Source: Bradyrhizobium campsiandrae
Lineage (GTDB): Bacteria > Pseudomonadota > Alphaproteobacteria > Rhizobiales > Xanthobacteraceae
Length of the DNA: 64,000 nucleotides
NCBI RefSeq assembly: GCF_014529705.1
Contig: NZ_JAANIH010000032.1
Location: 28,208-92,207 of the forward strand
Direction of reading: 5' to 3'
Positions 9,001 to 17,822 of the stretch are shown piece after piece. Made by a program: the position numbers and the translations under genes. Every line of letters starts with the position of its first letter. Positions within the stretch are counted from its first letter, which is position 1. The notes under the pieces were generated by a model. It ran no database searches and was not told the DNA's origin. It saw nothing but the letters and a program-made list of their open reading frames with translations.

Positions 9001-9110
9001 GAGGCGACGGGCAGGAACTCGTAGGCGACGCCCCCCAGCAGGAACAGCCCGATCGACAGTAGCGTGGTCGCGACGGGCCGGCGGATGAACGGCTCCGAGA
9101 TCGATGCCAT
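6003..9110 (-). CDS. RND multidrug efflux pump subunit, MdtC type
   Basis: 1035 residues from ATG 9110, which overlaps the previous gene's TGA (TGATG); a GTG at 9113 is also possible. It has the standard RND plan: a membrane helix near residues 10-30, a large periplasmic loop, helices 2-6 from about 330, a second periplasmic loop from about 560, and helices 8-12 at the end. The proton-relay motif in helix 4 is SVGFVVDDAIVMIEN with the paired aspartates. It directly follows a second, similar but distinct RND gene, the arrangement of MdtB/MdtC heterotrimeric pumps in which the C-type subunit is the minority protomer. Inner-membrane, proton-driven export; substrates are not predictable. Confidence 0.93.
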   Translation of the reverse strand: MASISEPFIRRPVATTLLSIGLFLLGGVAYEFLPVASVPNVDFPAIFVSASRPGADPSVMAATVAAPLERRLGEIAGINQITSTSSLGTANIQLQFDIGRNIDKAARDVQAAINAALVDLPSDLPALPRFRKANTAGAPVFVLALTSKTLSASAIYDVADTVLAQRISQVPGVGDVTVSGADQPAVRIQLNPVALSNAGIATDDVRTAIVNANPLGPVGIFNGERQSETLALNRQMRTAQEFRDIVIKSSNGNFVRLADVADIEDGVRNARSIAWFNKQPAVLIQITKQGDANVIETVDRVKALIPELKQWIPAGVDVSILVDRTTTIRASVMDMQWTLLATAVLVMVVVFVFLRRLTPTIAAGISVPLALAGTCAGMWVAGFSIDNLSLMALAISVGFVVDDAIVMIENMYRNLEHGMRPMQAALEGARQIGFTVVSISLSLIAAFTPLIFMDGIVGRLLREFSLTLTFAILVSTLVSLTVTPMICAHYIRQTTSGSATLFDRLIEGSLSRIVAFYARSLRAVLEFPLLTLLVFFATIGLTVLLYAKVPKGYFPTDDSGFVIGATRASADISFQSMLTLQQRLADIVMQDPAVAGIGSTVGSGGGGPGAATSNRGTMFITLKPPEERDHVSTQVVIDRLRKALFPVPGIRLFMFAAQDVRAGGRQSDSDYQYTLASTDLDLLQKWAPIVAKRMETVEGITDISSDRDPGGLQLTLNIDRKKAATLGVKVQDIDNALNNAFSQRQISIIYTQRNQYMTVLEIDPKFQVDPSNLDRIYVAGAGDVQVPLSAVVHATRGLAALAVYHSQSVPSTTVSFNLLPDVPLQAATQNIQRAVDELHMPEGIRGSFDGNAGDFARTSGRQPLLILGALVAMYIVLGVLYESLAHPLTIISTLPSAGLGALLALQITNTPLTVIAFVGIILLIGIVKKNGIMMVDFALDAERQRGLSSAEAIFEACQARFRPILMTTMAALFAGIPLVVATGPGTELRRPLGITIIGGLFVSQVLTLYTTPVIYLLIDRLRRRSEPRALAAPAE

Positions 9111-12100
9111 CACTGCATCCCCTCGGTCGCGCCGGCCGTGGGCGGCTCGGGCTCCGGCGGCGGCAACGCCTGCTCGAGGCGGCGGTTGATGCGGTCGAGC
9201 GCGAGATAGATCACGGGCGTGGTGTAGAGCGTCAGCAGCTGGCTCAGCAGCAGGCCGCCGATGATGGAGATGCCGAGCGGGAAGCGCAGTTCGGCGCCGG
9301 TGCCGCTCTCGATGGCGAGCGGCAGCGCGCCGAACAGCGCCGCCAGCGTCGTCATCATGATCGGGCGGAAGCGCAACAGGCAGGCCTGCACGATGGCCTC
9401 ATGCGCCGGCATGCCCTGCCCGCGCTCGGCCTCGAGCGCGAAGTCGATCATCATGATCGCGTTCTTCTTGACGATGCCCATCAGGAGGATGATGCCGATC
9501 AGGCCGATCACAGACAGGTCCTGCCCGCACAGCATCAAGGCCAGGATGGCGCCGACGCCGGCCGAGGGCAGCGTCGAGAGGATCGTGATCGGATGGATGT
9601 AGCTCTCATAGAGCACGCCCAGCACGATATAGATCGTGATCACGGCCGCGAGCAGCAGCCAGGGCTGGCCGGCGAGCGCCTTGGCGAATTCGGCCGCGTC
9701 GCCGGCATAGACGCCGACGATGCTGTTGGGCATCTCGATCCGGGTCTCGATCGCCTTCACCGCCTCGACCGCGTCGCCAAGCGCGGCGCCCGGCGCGAGA
9801 TTGAAACTGAGCGAGATCGCCGGGAATTGCGCCTGGTGCGAGATCGCCAGCGGCGCCGTGGTGCGCTTCAACGTCGCCACCGCATCGAGCGGCACCTGGG
9901 CATTGGGCGCACCGACCACGGAAGAGCTGGCCCCGCCCGGCAAGTACAGCTTCGACAGGATCGAGGGATCGCGCTGGTACATCGGCAGCGCCTCCAGCAC
10001 CACGCGATACTGGTTGGCCTGGCCGTAGATGGTCGAGATCTGCCGCTGCGCGAACGCATCGTTGAGCGTGTCGGTGATGGCTTGCAAGGAGACGCCGAGC
10101 TGGCCCGCGCGGGTGCGGTCGACGTCGAGCTGCGCGCGCAAGCCGCCTTCCTGCGCCTCGGACGAGACGTCCCGGAACAAGGGATCGCGTCGCATCTCAT
10201 CGACGAGCTTGCGCGCCCATTCCGACACCAGCGCCGCATCGGTGCCGGTCAGCGTGTACTGGTATTGCGAACGGCTCGACTGGGTCGAGATCTGCACGTC
10301 CTGCACCGGCTGGAAATAGACGGTCATGCCGGGAATGCCCGCCACCCGCTCCTTCAGCCGGGTCACGACGACGCTGACATCGTCGCGCCGCTCGCCGCGC
10401 GGCTTCAGCGTCATGACGAGGCGGCCGACATTGGTGGTCGGGTTGACCGAGCCGGCGCCGATCACGGAGACCACCCCTGTCACGTCGGGATCGGCCTTGA
10501 TGGCGTCGGCGGCCTCGGCCTGGCGCTTTTGCATCTCGCCGAAGGAGACGTCAGGCCCGGCTTCGGTCACGGCCGTGATCGAGGCGGTGTCCTGGAGGGG
10601 CAGGAAACCCTTGGGCGCGACGGCGTAGAGGATCAGGGTGGCAATCAGCGTGACAAACGTCACGATCAGCGTGGCGCGCTGTCGCTCGAGCACCCAGAGC
10701 AGCGTGCGGTGGTAGAATTCGACGGTGCGGTCGATGAAGCGGCTGATGGCGGCGAGCCCCGGCACGGCCAGCTCCTGATGAGCGTGCTTGAGCAGCCGCG
10801 AGCACATCATCGGCGTCAGCGTCAGCGACACCACGGCCGAGGTCACCACTGCAATGGTCAGGGTCAGCGCGAACTCGCGGAACATGCGCCCCACCAGGCC
10901 CGACATGAACAGCAGCGGGATGAACACGGCGATCAGCGATACCGTCAGCGAGATCACGGTGAAGCCGATTTCGCTGGCGCCCTTCAGCGAGGCCGTCATC
11001 GCGCTGTCGCCGTTCTCCATGTGACGCACGATGTTCTCGATCATCACGATGGCATCGTCGACGACGAAACCGGTACCGATGGTGAGCGCCATCAGCGACA
11101 GATTGTCGAGACTGAATCCGGCAAAATACATGATGCCGAAGCTCGTGATCAGCGACAACGGCAGCGCCACACCCGCGATCAGCGTGGCGCGCAGCGAGCG
11201 CAGGAACAGCAGCACCACCAGGGTCACCAGCACGACGCTGAGGATCAGCGTGAACTGCACGTCATGGACGGAGGCGCGAATGGTGACAGTACGATCGGAG
11301 ACGATGGTCAGGTGCACGCCGGCCGGAATCGCGCGCTGGACCTTGGGGATCTCGGCCCTGATCTGGCTGACGACGTCGATGACATTGGCGCCGGGCTGGC
11401 GCTGGATGTCGATGATGACGGCTGGCGTGCCCTGGTACCAGCCGCCGGTGCGGTCGTTCTCCAGGCCATCGACGATCTGGGCGACATCGCCGATGGTGAC
11501 CGGCGAGCCGTTGCGGTAGGCGATGATGATGGGCTTATAGGCGTCGGCGGCCGCGATCTGGTCGTTGGCCGCGATGATGTAGGATTGCTGGGCACCGTCG
11601 AGCGAACCCTTGGGACCCGAGACGTTGGCGTTGGCGATCGCGGCGCGCAGATCTTCCATCGCGATGCCGTAGGCCGCGAGCCGGGCGAGATCCGCCTGGA
11701 TGCGGACAGCCGGCTTCAGCCCGCCGAGTACGGACACGCGGCCGACGCCGGAGATCTGGCTGAGCCGCTGCGCCAGCAGCGTGTCGGCGATGTCGCTCAT
11801 CGCCCGCAGCGAGATCGTGTCCGAGCGCAGCGCCAGCGTCATGACGGGCGCGTCCGCCGGGTTCACCTTGGCATAGGTCGGCGGATAAGGCAGCGTCTTG
11901 GGCAAGACGCCCGCGGCGGCGTTGATCGCAGCCTGCACGTCCTGGGTCGCGCCATCGATGTCGCGGTTGAGGTCGAACTGGAGCGATATCTGGCTGACGC
12001 CGAACGAACTCGTCGAGTTCATCGCCGTCAACGACGGGATCTGGCCGAGCTGTCGCTCCAGCGGCGCCGTGATCAACGAGGCGATCACGTCGGGACTCGC

Positions 12101-12259
12101 GCCCGGCAGCTGCGTCGAGACCTGCACCGTCGGGAAATCGACCTGCGGCAGCGCGGACACCGGCAGCGCGAAATAGCCGAGCGCGCCGCCAATCAGCAGC
12201 GCAATGCCGAGCAGCGAGGTCGCGATCGGCCGGCGAATGAAGGGTTCGGAGACACCCAT
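9110..12259 (-). CDS. RND multidrug efflux pump subunit, MdtB type
   Basis: 1049 residues, ATG 12259. It begins MGVSEPFIRRPIATSLLGIA, the usual RND N-terminus. Helix 4 carries TIGTGFVVDDAIVMIEN with both proton-relay aspartates, and the late motif IGIILLMGIVKKNAIMMIDF is complete, so it looks functional. It is 36 bases downstream of the adaptor gene and shares one base with the next pump gene. In E. coli the MdtB and MdtC subunits form a B2C trimer that works with MdtA and TolC; the gene order here (outer-membrane factor, adaptor, B, C) supports the same architecture. The acidic/proline-rich C-terminal tail EPEPPTAGATEG is not conserved in the core family. Confidence 0.93.
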   Translation of the reverse strand: MGVSEPFIRRPIATSLLGIALLIGGALGYFALPVSALPQVDFPTVQVSTQLPGASPDVIASLITAPLERQLGQIPSLTAMNSTSSFGVSQISLQFDLNRDIDGATQDVQAAINAAAGVLPKTLPYPPTYAKVNPADAPVMTLALRSDTISLRAMSDIADTLLAQRLSQISGVGRVSVLGGLKPAVRIQADLARLAAYGIAMEDLRAAIANANVSGPKGSLDGAQQSYIIAANDQIAAADAYKPIIIAYRNGSPVTIGDVAQIVDGLENDRTGGWYQGTPAVIIDIQRQPGANVIDVVSQIRAEIPKVQRAIPAGVHLTIVSDRTVTIRASVHDVQFTLILSVVLVTLVVLLFLRSLRATLIAGVALPLSLITSFGIMYFAGFSLDNLSLMALTIGTGFVVDDAIVMIENIVRHMENGDSAMTASLKGASEIGFTVISLTVSLIAVFIPLLFMSGLVGRMFREFALTLTIAVVTSAVVSLTLTPMMCSRLLKHAHQELAVPGLAAISRFIDRTVEFYHRTLLWVLERQRATLIVTFVTLIATLILYAVAPKGFLPLQDTASITAVTEAGPDVSFGEMQKRQAEAADAIKADPDVTGVVSVIGAGSVNPTTNVGRLVMTLKPRGERRDDVSVVVTRLKERVAGIPGMTVYFQPVQDVQISTQSSRSQYQYTLTGTDAALVSEWARKLVDEMRRDPLFRDVSSEAQEGGLRAQLDVDRTRAGQLGVSLQAITDTLNDAFAQRQISTIYGQANQYRVVLEALPMYQRDPSILSKLYLPGGASSSVVGAPNAQVPLDAVATLKRTTAPLAISHQAQFPAISLSFNLAPGAALGDAVEAVKAIETRIEMPNSIVGVYAGDAAEFAKALAGQPWLLLAAVITIYIVLGVLYESYIHPITILSTLPSAGVGAILALMLCGQDLSVIGLIGIILLMGIVKKNAIMMIDFALEAERGQGMPAHEAIVQACLLRFRPIMMTTLAALFGALPLAIESGTGAELRFPLGISIIGGLLLSQLLTLYTTPVIYLALDRINRRLEQALPPPEPEPPTAGATEGMQ

Positions 12260-12295
12260 GAGATGTGCCCGCCGCTCAGGCGGCTGTTGCCGGGA

Positions 12296-13729
12296 TCATG
12301 GCTGCTTGGCTCCAGATCCGGATGGTTGTGCCCCCGGCCCCGGCGCCGGGCCGGTCTGGCCTTTCTGGTCGCCTTCGCTGCTCTTCCGCTTGGCGCGGAA
12401 CTCGCCGTCCTTGCCCTGCCCGTCGTTCAAGCCTTCCTTCGAGCCATCCTTGGCGCCTTCCTTGGCGCCATCCTTTTTCTGAGCATCCGGCGCACGGCTG
12501 CGCTTGCGCGGGGCGAGATCGGCCGATGGCGTCTGCTCGTCGCGGCCGATGATGACCTTGGAACCATCGGACAGGTTGGCAAAGCCCGTGGTGACGACCT
12601 TGTCGTTCGCGGTGAGCCCGCTGGCAATGACCGCATCATGCTCATTCTGCTGCGTCACTGTCACCGGCTTGGCCGTCACGACGTTGTCCGCGCCGATGAC
12701 GTAGCTGAACGTGCCGATCGGCCCGCGCTGCACCGCCGACGTCGGCACCACCAGCGCCTGTGACAAGGTCTCGACCTTGAGGCGGACATTGACGAACTGG
12801 CCGGGCCAGAGCTGGTAATTCGCATTGGGGAATTCAGCCTTAAGCTTGAGCGTGCCGGTGGTCTGATCGACCTGGTTGTCGATGCCGGTGAGCTTGCCGG
12901 TGTCGATCACGGTGACGCCGTCATTGCCGAACACGTCGACCGCCAAGGCACCCTTCGCGGCCGCCGCATTGACGCGCATGATCTGCTGCTGCGGCAGGCT
13001 GAACCACACCGCGATCGGCTGCAATTGCGTGATCACGACGAGGCCAGTGGTGTCGGAGGCGTGGATGATGTTACCCTGGTCGACCTGGCGCAGGCCGACC
13101 CGCCCCGAGATAGGCGCCACGATCTTGGTATAGCTCAGCGTCGCCGCCGCGTTGTCGATCGCGGCCTGGTCGGCCTTGACCAGCGCCTCGGTCTGCGCGA
13201 CCGCGGCGCGCTGGGTGTCGGCCTGCTGCTTCGAGCCGGCATTGGAGGCAGCTAGCTGCTCATAGCGTGTCAGGTCGATGCGCTGATTGGCGAGCTGGGC
13301 TTCGTCCTGGGCCTTCTTGGCGACAGCCTGGTCATAGGTCGCCTGGTAGAGCGCCGGATCGATCTCGCCGAGCACATCACCCTTCTTGACGTCCTGACCT
13401 TCGGTGAAGTTGACCGCTATCAGCTTGCCGTCGACCTGCGAGCGCACCGTCACCGTATTGAGCGCACGGATCGCGCCGACGCCGTCGAGATAGACAGGCA
13501 CGTCCTGGACGCGAGGCGTTGCCGCCAGCACCGGCACTGGCAGATCCGGCCGCTGCTGCCCACGACCGCCGCCAGCCTGCTGCGGCTGCTGATGCATCAC
13601 GGTCCAGCCGAGATAACCGAGGCCGCCGAGGATCGCGAGCGTGATCAGGGTCATGACGTAGCCGCGGCCGCGCGACTTCTTCGCCGTCCCGTGTTTCGCG
13701 CCGTCGTTCGTCTCCGGCTTAAAGAGCAT
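12296..13729 (-). CDS. RND efflux periplasmic adaptor (MdtA type) with long charged tail
   Basis: 477 residues from ATG 13729, overlapping the end of the outer-membrane-factor gene by 11 bases. A single N-terminal membrane anchor (YVMTLITLAILGGLGYLGW, about 25-43) follows a basic cytoplasmic stub. Then come the barrel-sandwich/lipoyl halves (VRSQVDGKLIAVNFTEGQDV), the coiled-coil hairpin (about 130-195) and the beta-barrel domains (VPTSAVQRGPIGTFSYVI). It bridges the RND trimer to the outer-membrane channel. The last about 75 residues are unusual: a low-complexity Lys/Asp/Glu/Gly/Ser run (QKKDGAKEGAKDGSKEG...) ending in a Pro/Gly stretch, well beyond the normal adaptor C-terminus. Confidence 0.92.
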   Translation of the reverse strand: MLFKPETNDGAKHGTAKKSRGRGYVMTLITLAILGGLGYLGWTVMHQQPQQAGGGRGQQRPDLPVPVLAATPRVQDVPVYLDGVGAIRALNTVTVRSQVDGKLIAVNFTEGQDVKKGDVLGEIDPALYQATYDQAVAKKAQDEAQLANQRIDLTRYEQLAASNAGSKQQADTQRAAVAQTEALVKADQAAIDNAAATLSYTKIVAPISGRVGLRQVDQGNIIHASDTTGLVVITQLQPIAVWFSLPQQQIMRVNAAAAKGALAVDVFGNDGVTVIDTGKLTGIDNQVDQTTGTLKLKAEFPNANYQLWPGQFVNVRLKVETLSQALVVPTSAVQRGPIGTFSYVIGADNVVTAKPVTVTQQNEHDAVIASGLTANDKVVTTGFANLSDGSKVIIGRDEQTPSADLAPRKRSRAPDAQKKDGAKEGAKDGSKEGLNDGQGKDGEFRAKRKSSEGDQKGQTGPAPGPGAQPSGSGAKQP

Positions 13730-15182
13730 TGACCGGTTTCTCCATTCGCGGCTCCCAGCCGCCGCCGAGCGCCTGATACAGGCTGACAATGGCAAGAAGG
13801 CGTGCGAGCTGCGCCTGCCACAGCGCATCTTCGGCCTGGAACAGCGTCAGCTGGGTGTTAAGCACGGTGACGATATCCGCCGTGCCGGCGCGCAGCTGCT
13901 GCTCGGCCAGATCGAAGGCGCGCCGTGATGCGTTGACGACATCGCGCTGCAATTGCAGCTTGATTGTGGTCTGCTTGATCGAGAACAGCGCATTGTCGAC
14001 GTCGGTGAAAGCCTGGACGATGGTCTTGCGATAGGTCTGGAGCAACTCGTCCTGCCGCGCCTTGGCAAATTCGAAATTGCCGAGGATCTTGCCGCCGTCG
14101 AAAATCGGCTGGGTTGCGCTGCCGACCAGCTGGAAGAACGCCGCGTGGGGCTGGAACAGCGAGACCAGCGCCGAGCTCTGATAGCCGCCATTGCCCGTGA
14201 GCTGGATGGTCGGGAAGAACTGCGCGCGGGCATTGCCGACATTGGCCGTTGCCGAGGCGAGCTGCGCCTCTTGCCTGCGGATGTCCGGCCGCTGCGTCAG
14301 CAGCTCAGACGGCAGGCCGGGCGTCACCCTTGGAATCGCGATCCGGTCGAGCGAGCCGCCCGCGAGGCGCACGCTCTCCGGTGGGCGGGATACCAGCACA
14401 GCGAGCGCATTGGCGTTCTGGTCGAGCGTCTGACGCAGCGGCGGCACCAGGGCCTTCTGGTTGGCGAGCACACTCTCCTGCTGAGCGACGTCGAGATCGG
14501 TGCCCGTACCGGCCTTGCGGCGCTCGCGGATGGCATCGAGGATGCGCTGCGCGCTCGCGATGTTGCGCTGGGCGGTGCGCAAGCGATCTTGCGAAGCCAG
14601 CACCTGGAAATAGGCGTTGGCGACGGCCGCGAGCGTTGTCAGCGCGACGGTGTCGCGGTCGAACCGGTTGGCATTGGCGGTCTCCTCCGCCGTTTGCAGC
14701 GCGTCGCGGTTCTGGCCCCAGAAATCGAGTTGGTAGCTGGCACTCAGCGAAGCCTGGTAGTTGACGACCTCACGGCCGCCATTGGTGAGTCCGGACGCGG
14801 AGGAGCCCGAGGTGCGCGAATAGGCCTCTTGCCCCGTCCCGGACAGACTGGGCAACAAGGCAGCGCCCGCCTGCCGCGCCTGCGCGTCGGCCTCGACGAT
14901 GCGCGAGACCGCGGCGGCAATGTCGAGGTTGACGGCCTGCGCCTCCTCCATCAGCTGCGTCAGCTCAGCCGAGCGAAAGCCGCGCCACCAATCGAGCGAC
15001 GGCGGCGCATCCGCCTTCCCGGCGTATTTGTATTGCGCGGGAACGTCGAGCGCGGGATCGGGCAGGTCCTGGGTCAGCACGCAGGCGCCCGAGCTCGAGG
15101 CCAGGCACACCACGGCGACCGCACGCAGCGTTCGGGATGCCGATCCAATGAACTGCCGCATGGCTGGAATCCGCTGTGTCAC
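13719..15182 (-). CDS. NodT/OprM-family outer membrane factor lipoprotein
   Basis: 487 residues if started at GTG 15182, preceded by CAGGGGG with six bases of spacing; an ATG at 15161 with no ribosome site would trim 7 residues. The signal sequence ends in CLASSSGAC, an imperfect lipobox with Cys about residue 34, as in NodT-family channels. Two repeated outer-membrane-efflux domains follow, with LPSLSGTG...YSR early and the duplicated FFPTIQLTGNGGY / ATQPIFDGGKILGNFEFAKA blocks. It forms the trimeric outer-membrane tunnel for the adaptor and two RND pumps encoded next. First gene of the operon; its promoter must lie in 15183-15585. Confidence 0.9.
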   Translation of the reverse strand: MTQRIPAMRQFIGSASRTLRAVAVVCLASSSGACVLTQDLPDPALDVPAQYKYAGKADAPPSLDWWRGFRSAELTQLMEEAQAVNLDIAAAVSRIVEADAQARQAGAALLPSLSGTGQEAYSRTSGSSASGLTNGGREVVNYQASLSASYQLDFWGQNRDALQTAEETANANRFDRDTVALTTLAAVANAYFQVLASQDRLRTAQRNIASAQRILDAIRERRKAGTGTDLDVAQQESVLANQKALVPPLRQTLDQNANALAVLVSRPPESVRLAGGSLDRIAIPRVTPGLPSELLTQRPDIRRQEAQLASATANVGNARAQFFPTIQLTGNGGYQSSALVSLFQPHAAFFQLVGSATQPIFDGGKILGNFEFAKARQDELLQTYRKTIVQAFTDVDNALFSIKQTTIKLQLQRDVVNASRRAFDLAEQQLRAGTADIVTVLNTQLTLFQAEDALWQAQLARLLAIVSLYQALGGGWEPRMEKPVNAL

Positions 15183-15585
15183 GTGCAACCCCCTGCCGGG
15201 CAGATCGTGCCACCGCCGCGCGGCCGGATTAGCCGATTCGCGGGCGGACGGCCGGAGGCTTCTCTGTAACTCGTTCACAGCGTGATGCTTTCTGCGGAAC
15301 CTGAAGGTTATACTAGCCGGGCTCGCAACTGCGGGACAGTCCCGCACCTGCGAAACGCACAGCCGAACGTGGCCGCACGCAGGACATTAAAATGCAAGAA
15401 GTGCCTGCCTTGCAGTCGTTTCTTGTATTCTGGTGGGCTTCGAAAACGTCAGCAAGCTTACCAAGATTTCATGTGGTATTGGGGCCACACTGGTCCTGAA
15501 GTCACTGAACCGGGACTTGGTCTCCACTGAAACCTGCGCCGCAACGCACCGTAGCTTGTCCAGCACGAGGCAGGGACATTGACAC
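15183..15585. other. Divergent intergenic region between efflux operon and FAD-oxidoreductase operon
   Basis: 403 bases containing the promoters of two divergent operons. No clear promoter hexamers were found. The right-hand part (about 15385-15530) is visibly less GC-rich than its surroundings. A short open frame at 15433-15582 (plus, GTG start) contains GFENVSKLTKISCGIGATLV, which resembles the N-terminal strand of a capsule-export type ABC ATPase. It may be a decayed gene remnant, but the match is by eye and weak. Confidence 0.4.
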
Positions 15586-16899
15586 ATGCGCATCGCGGTC
15601 ATCGGAACGGGCATTGCCGGCAACACGGCGGCCTGGACGCTTTCCCAGCGCTATCCAGTGACCGTCTATGACCGCGAGCTGCGACCGGGCGGCCACAGCC
15701 ACACTGTCACCATCGACTATCAGGGCACACCCGTGACCGTCGATATCGGCTTCATCGTCTACAACGAACTGAACTATCCCGACCTGACCGCCATGTTCGC
15801 CCATCTCGGCGTCGAGACGGTCGCGAGCTGCATGAGCTTTGCCGTATCCGCCGATGGCGGTCGTTTCGAATGGCGCGGCGGCGGCACTGATTGGTGGGCG
15901 ACCGGAGCTGGCTTATTTGCTCAACCAAACAATCTGCTCTCCCCATCTTATTTGCGGATGCTGACGGAGATTCCGACGTTCGGCCATCAAAGCGTCGACG
16001 ACCTGCGCAATGGCCGCTTGAGCGGACTGACGCTCGGCACCTATTTCCGGCAACGCGCGTTCTCAAAACGCCTGCTGACCGACTATCTCGCCCCGATGGG
16101 GGCTGCCATCTGGTCTGCTCCGGCCGGCGAAATACTGGATTTCCCGGCCGAAAACTTCGTCGCCTTCTTCGACAATCATCGCCTGCTGCACTACGACCGG
16201 CCGGTTTGGCGCACCGTCAGGGGCGGCAGCCAGACCTATGTCCGGAGGCTTCAGGCCGCATTCAGGGACCGCATCCGGCTTGGCTGCGCCGTGACGTCGA
16301 TTGCGCGCACCGCCCATGGCGTCGTGGTCGGTGACAGCCACGGCCGGCACGAGAGCTTCGACCATGTGGTGATCGCGGCGCACAGCGACCAGGCACTTGC
16401 CATGCTGTCGGATGCAGACCCGCGCGAGCGCGACATCCTCGGAGCGATCAACTATTCCCCGAACAAGGTCTATCTGCATCGCGACACCAGGTTGATGCCA
16501 AAGCGGCGCCGGGCCTGGGCGTCGTGGAATTTCCTGCGCTGGCGGCGCGAGGGAGCAGCGATGAACGACGTCGCGGTGACCTACTGGATGAACAACCTTC
16601 AGGGCATCGATGCCGACAAGCCGCTATTCGTCAGCCTCAATCCCCCCTTCGAGCCAGCGCCCGAGCTCACTTTCGGCCGATATCTCTGCGAACATCCGCA
16701 GTATAATGCGGCGGCCTTTGCCGCGCAGAAGCGGCTCGCCGAGATCCAGGGGCCGCGGCACACCTGGTTCTGCGGCGCTTGGACCGGCTATGGCTTTCAC
16801 GAGGATGGGCTGCGTTCAGGGCTCGCTGCGGCCGAGGCGCTCGGAGCAACCGCACCCTGGCGCGCGACCTCGGTTGAGCTCGCGGAGGCCGCGGAGTAG
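15586..16899 (+). CDS. FAD/NAD(P)-binding amine-oxidase-like oxidoreductase
   Basis: 437 residues starting MRIAVIGTGIAGNTAAW, a Rossmann dinucleotide-binding GxGxxG fold at the extreme N-terminus. YDRELRPGGHSHTV follows, the GGH turn of flavin amine oxidases/desaturase-like proteins. The C-terminal FAD motif is RHTWFCGAWTGYGFHEDGLRSG. It belongs to the COG2907 type often found beside a DUF1365 gene and a cyclopropane-fatty-acid synthase, as here: the next gene starts 4 bases after its stop and cfa follows. The set probably modifies membrane fatty acids; its precise reaction is not established by sequence. Ribosome site GAGGCAGGGA lies about 10 bases upstream. Confidence 0.88.
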   Translation: MRIAVIGTGIAGNTAAWTLSQRYPVTVYDRELRPGGHSHTVTIDYQGTPVTVDIGFIVYNELNYPDLTAMFAHLGVETVASCMSFAVSADGGRFEWRGGGTDWWATGAGLFAQPNNLLSPSYLRMLTEIPTFGHQSVDDLRNGRLSGLTLGTYFRQRAFSKRLLTDYLAPMGAAIWSAPAGEILDFPAENFVAFFDNHRLLHYDRPVWRTVRGGSQTYVRRLQAAFRDRIRLGCAVTSIARTAHGVVVGDSHGRHESFDHVVIAAHSDQALAMLSDADPRERDILGAINYSPNKVYLHRDTRLMPKRRRAWASWNFLRWRREGAAMNDVAVTYWMNNLQGIDADKPLFVSLNPPFEPAPELTFGRYLCEHPQYNAAAFAAQKRLAEIQGPRHTWFCGAWTGYGFHEDGLRSGLAAAEALGATAPWRATSVELAEAAE

Positions 16900-16903
16900 C
16901 GCG

Positions 16904-17740
16904 ATGGTGACGACAGCCCTTCCCGCGACCGATGCCGCCTCGCTCTATTTCGGCGACGTCATGCATGCGCGGCTAAAGCCGATCGGCCATCGCTTCAGCT
17001 ACCGCGTCATGAGCCTGCTGCTCGATCTCGACAGGCTGGATGAGGCTAACAGGCAGTCGGCGCTGTTCGGCGTCAACCGCGCCGCGCTCTACAGTTTCCA
17101 CGAGAAGGACCACGGCCCGCGCGACGGCTCGTCGCTGCGCGCCTATGCGGAGCGCTGCGCAGCCTCCCACGGCGTCGATCTCGTCGGCGGCCGGATCGCG
17201 CTGCTCTGCTATCCCCGCCTGCTCGGCTACGGCTTCAATCCGCTGTCGGTCTATTTCTGCTATCGTGCCGATGGTGAACTGGCGCTGATGATCTACGAGG
17301 TGCGCAACACCTTTGGCGAGATTCACCATTATGTCCTGCCGGTCAAAGCAGGCGAACTGAACGCTGCCGGTCTGCGTCAGCAACAGGACAAGCTGTTCTA
17401 CGTCTCACCCTTCGTGCCGATGGCAATGCGCTACCATTTTCGCGTGCTGCCGCCGTCTGATGCGGTCAAGCTGCGCATCCTGGAGACCGATCGCGACGCC
17501 CCGTTGCTCGCGGCGACCTTCCACGGCCGCCGCCATGCTCTGACCTCGCGCGCGCTGCTGCGATCATTCCTTGGCCTGCCCCTCGCAAGTCTCAAGGTGA
17601 TGGCGGCGATCCATTGGGAAGCGTTGCGGCTTTGGCTGAAGGGGGCGCAACTGGTGCCACGGCCTGATGCCGCAGGGCCGCACAATGGCAAAGCCACCTT
17701 GGCGCGCGGCAAGAGGCGCCCCTATATTATTGGTCGTTGA
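16904..17740 (+). CDS. DUF1365 family protein
   Basis: 278 residues from ATG 16904, four bases after the oxidoreductase stop, so almost certainly translated from the same mRNA. Characteristic DUF1365 blocks are YFGDVMHARLKPIGHRFSYRV near the N-terminus, LLCYPRLLGYGFNPLSVYFC in the middle and VRNTFGEIHHYVLPV. No signal peptide; one possible amphipathic segment near the end. The family is uncharacterised biochemically but is strongly linked with COG2907 oxidoreductases and cyclopropane-fatty-acid synthases; in several alphaproteobacteria such clusters respond to singlet oxygen or envelope stress. I saw no sigma-E type promoter here that would prove that regulation. Confidence 0.88.
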   Translation: MVTTALPATDAASLYFGDVMHARLKPIGHRFSYRVMSLLLDLDRLDEANRQSALFGVNRAALYSFHEKDHGPRDGSSLRAYAERCAASHGVDLVGGRIALLCYPRLLGYGFNPLSVYFCYRADGELALMIYEVRNTFGEIHHYVLPVKAGELNAAGLRQQQDKLFYVSPFVPMAMRYHFRVLPPSDAVKLRILETDRDAPLLAATFHGRRHALTSRALLRSFLGLPLASLKVMAAIHWEALRLWLKGAQLVPRPDAAGPHNGKATLARGKRRPYIIGR

Positions 17741-17822
17741 CCGTCTGCGGGCGCGCTCGGATCCGACGACATGAGCAGGATCGGCATGCGCGACGGGCGG
17801 TCGGACAGTGTCCGCTGAGGTC

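Noticed and set aside
6453..9062. 869-codon open frame on the plus strand
   Set aside because: Antisense shadow of the MdtC-type pump; composition biased and no recognisable motif.
9104..12763. 1219-codon open frame on the plus strand
   Set aside because: Antisense to the MdtB-type pump and adaptor; rich in Arg/His/Asp/Gln as expected from a shadow of GC-rich coding DNA, with no domain.
15282..15530. Plus-strand 82-codon frame with CKKCLPC
   Set aside because: The cysteine cluster looked like a zinc knuckle, but there is no ribosome site and the frame is not supported by anything else.
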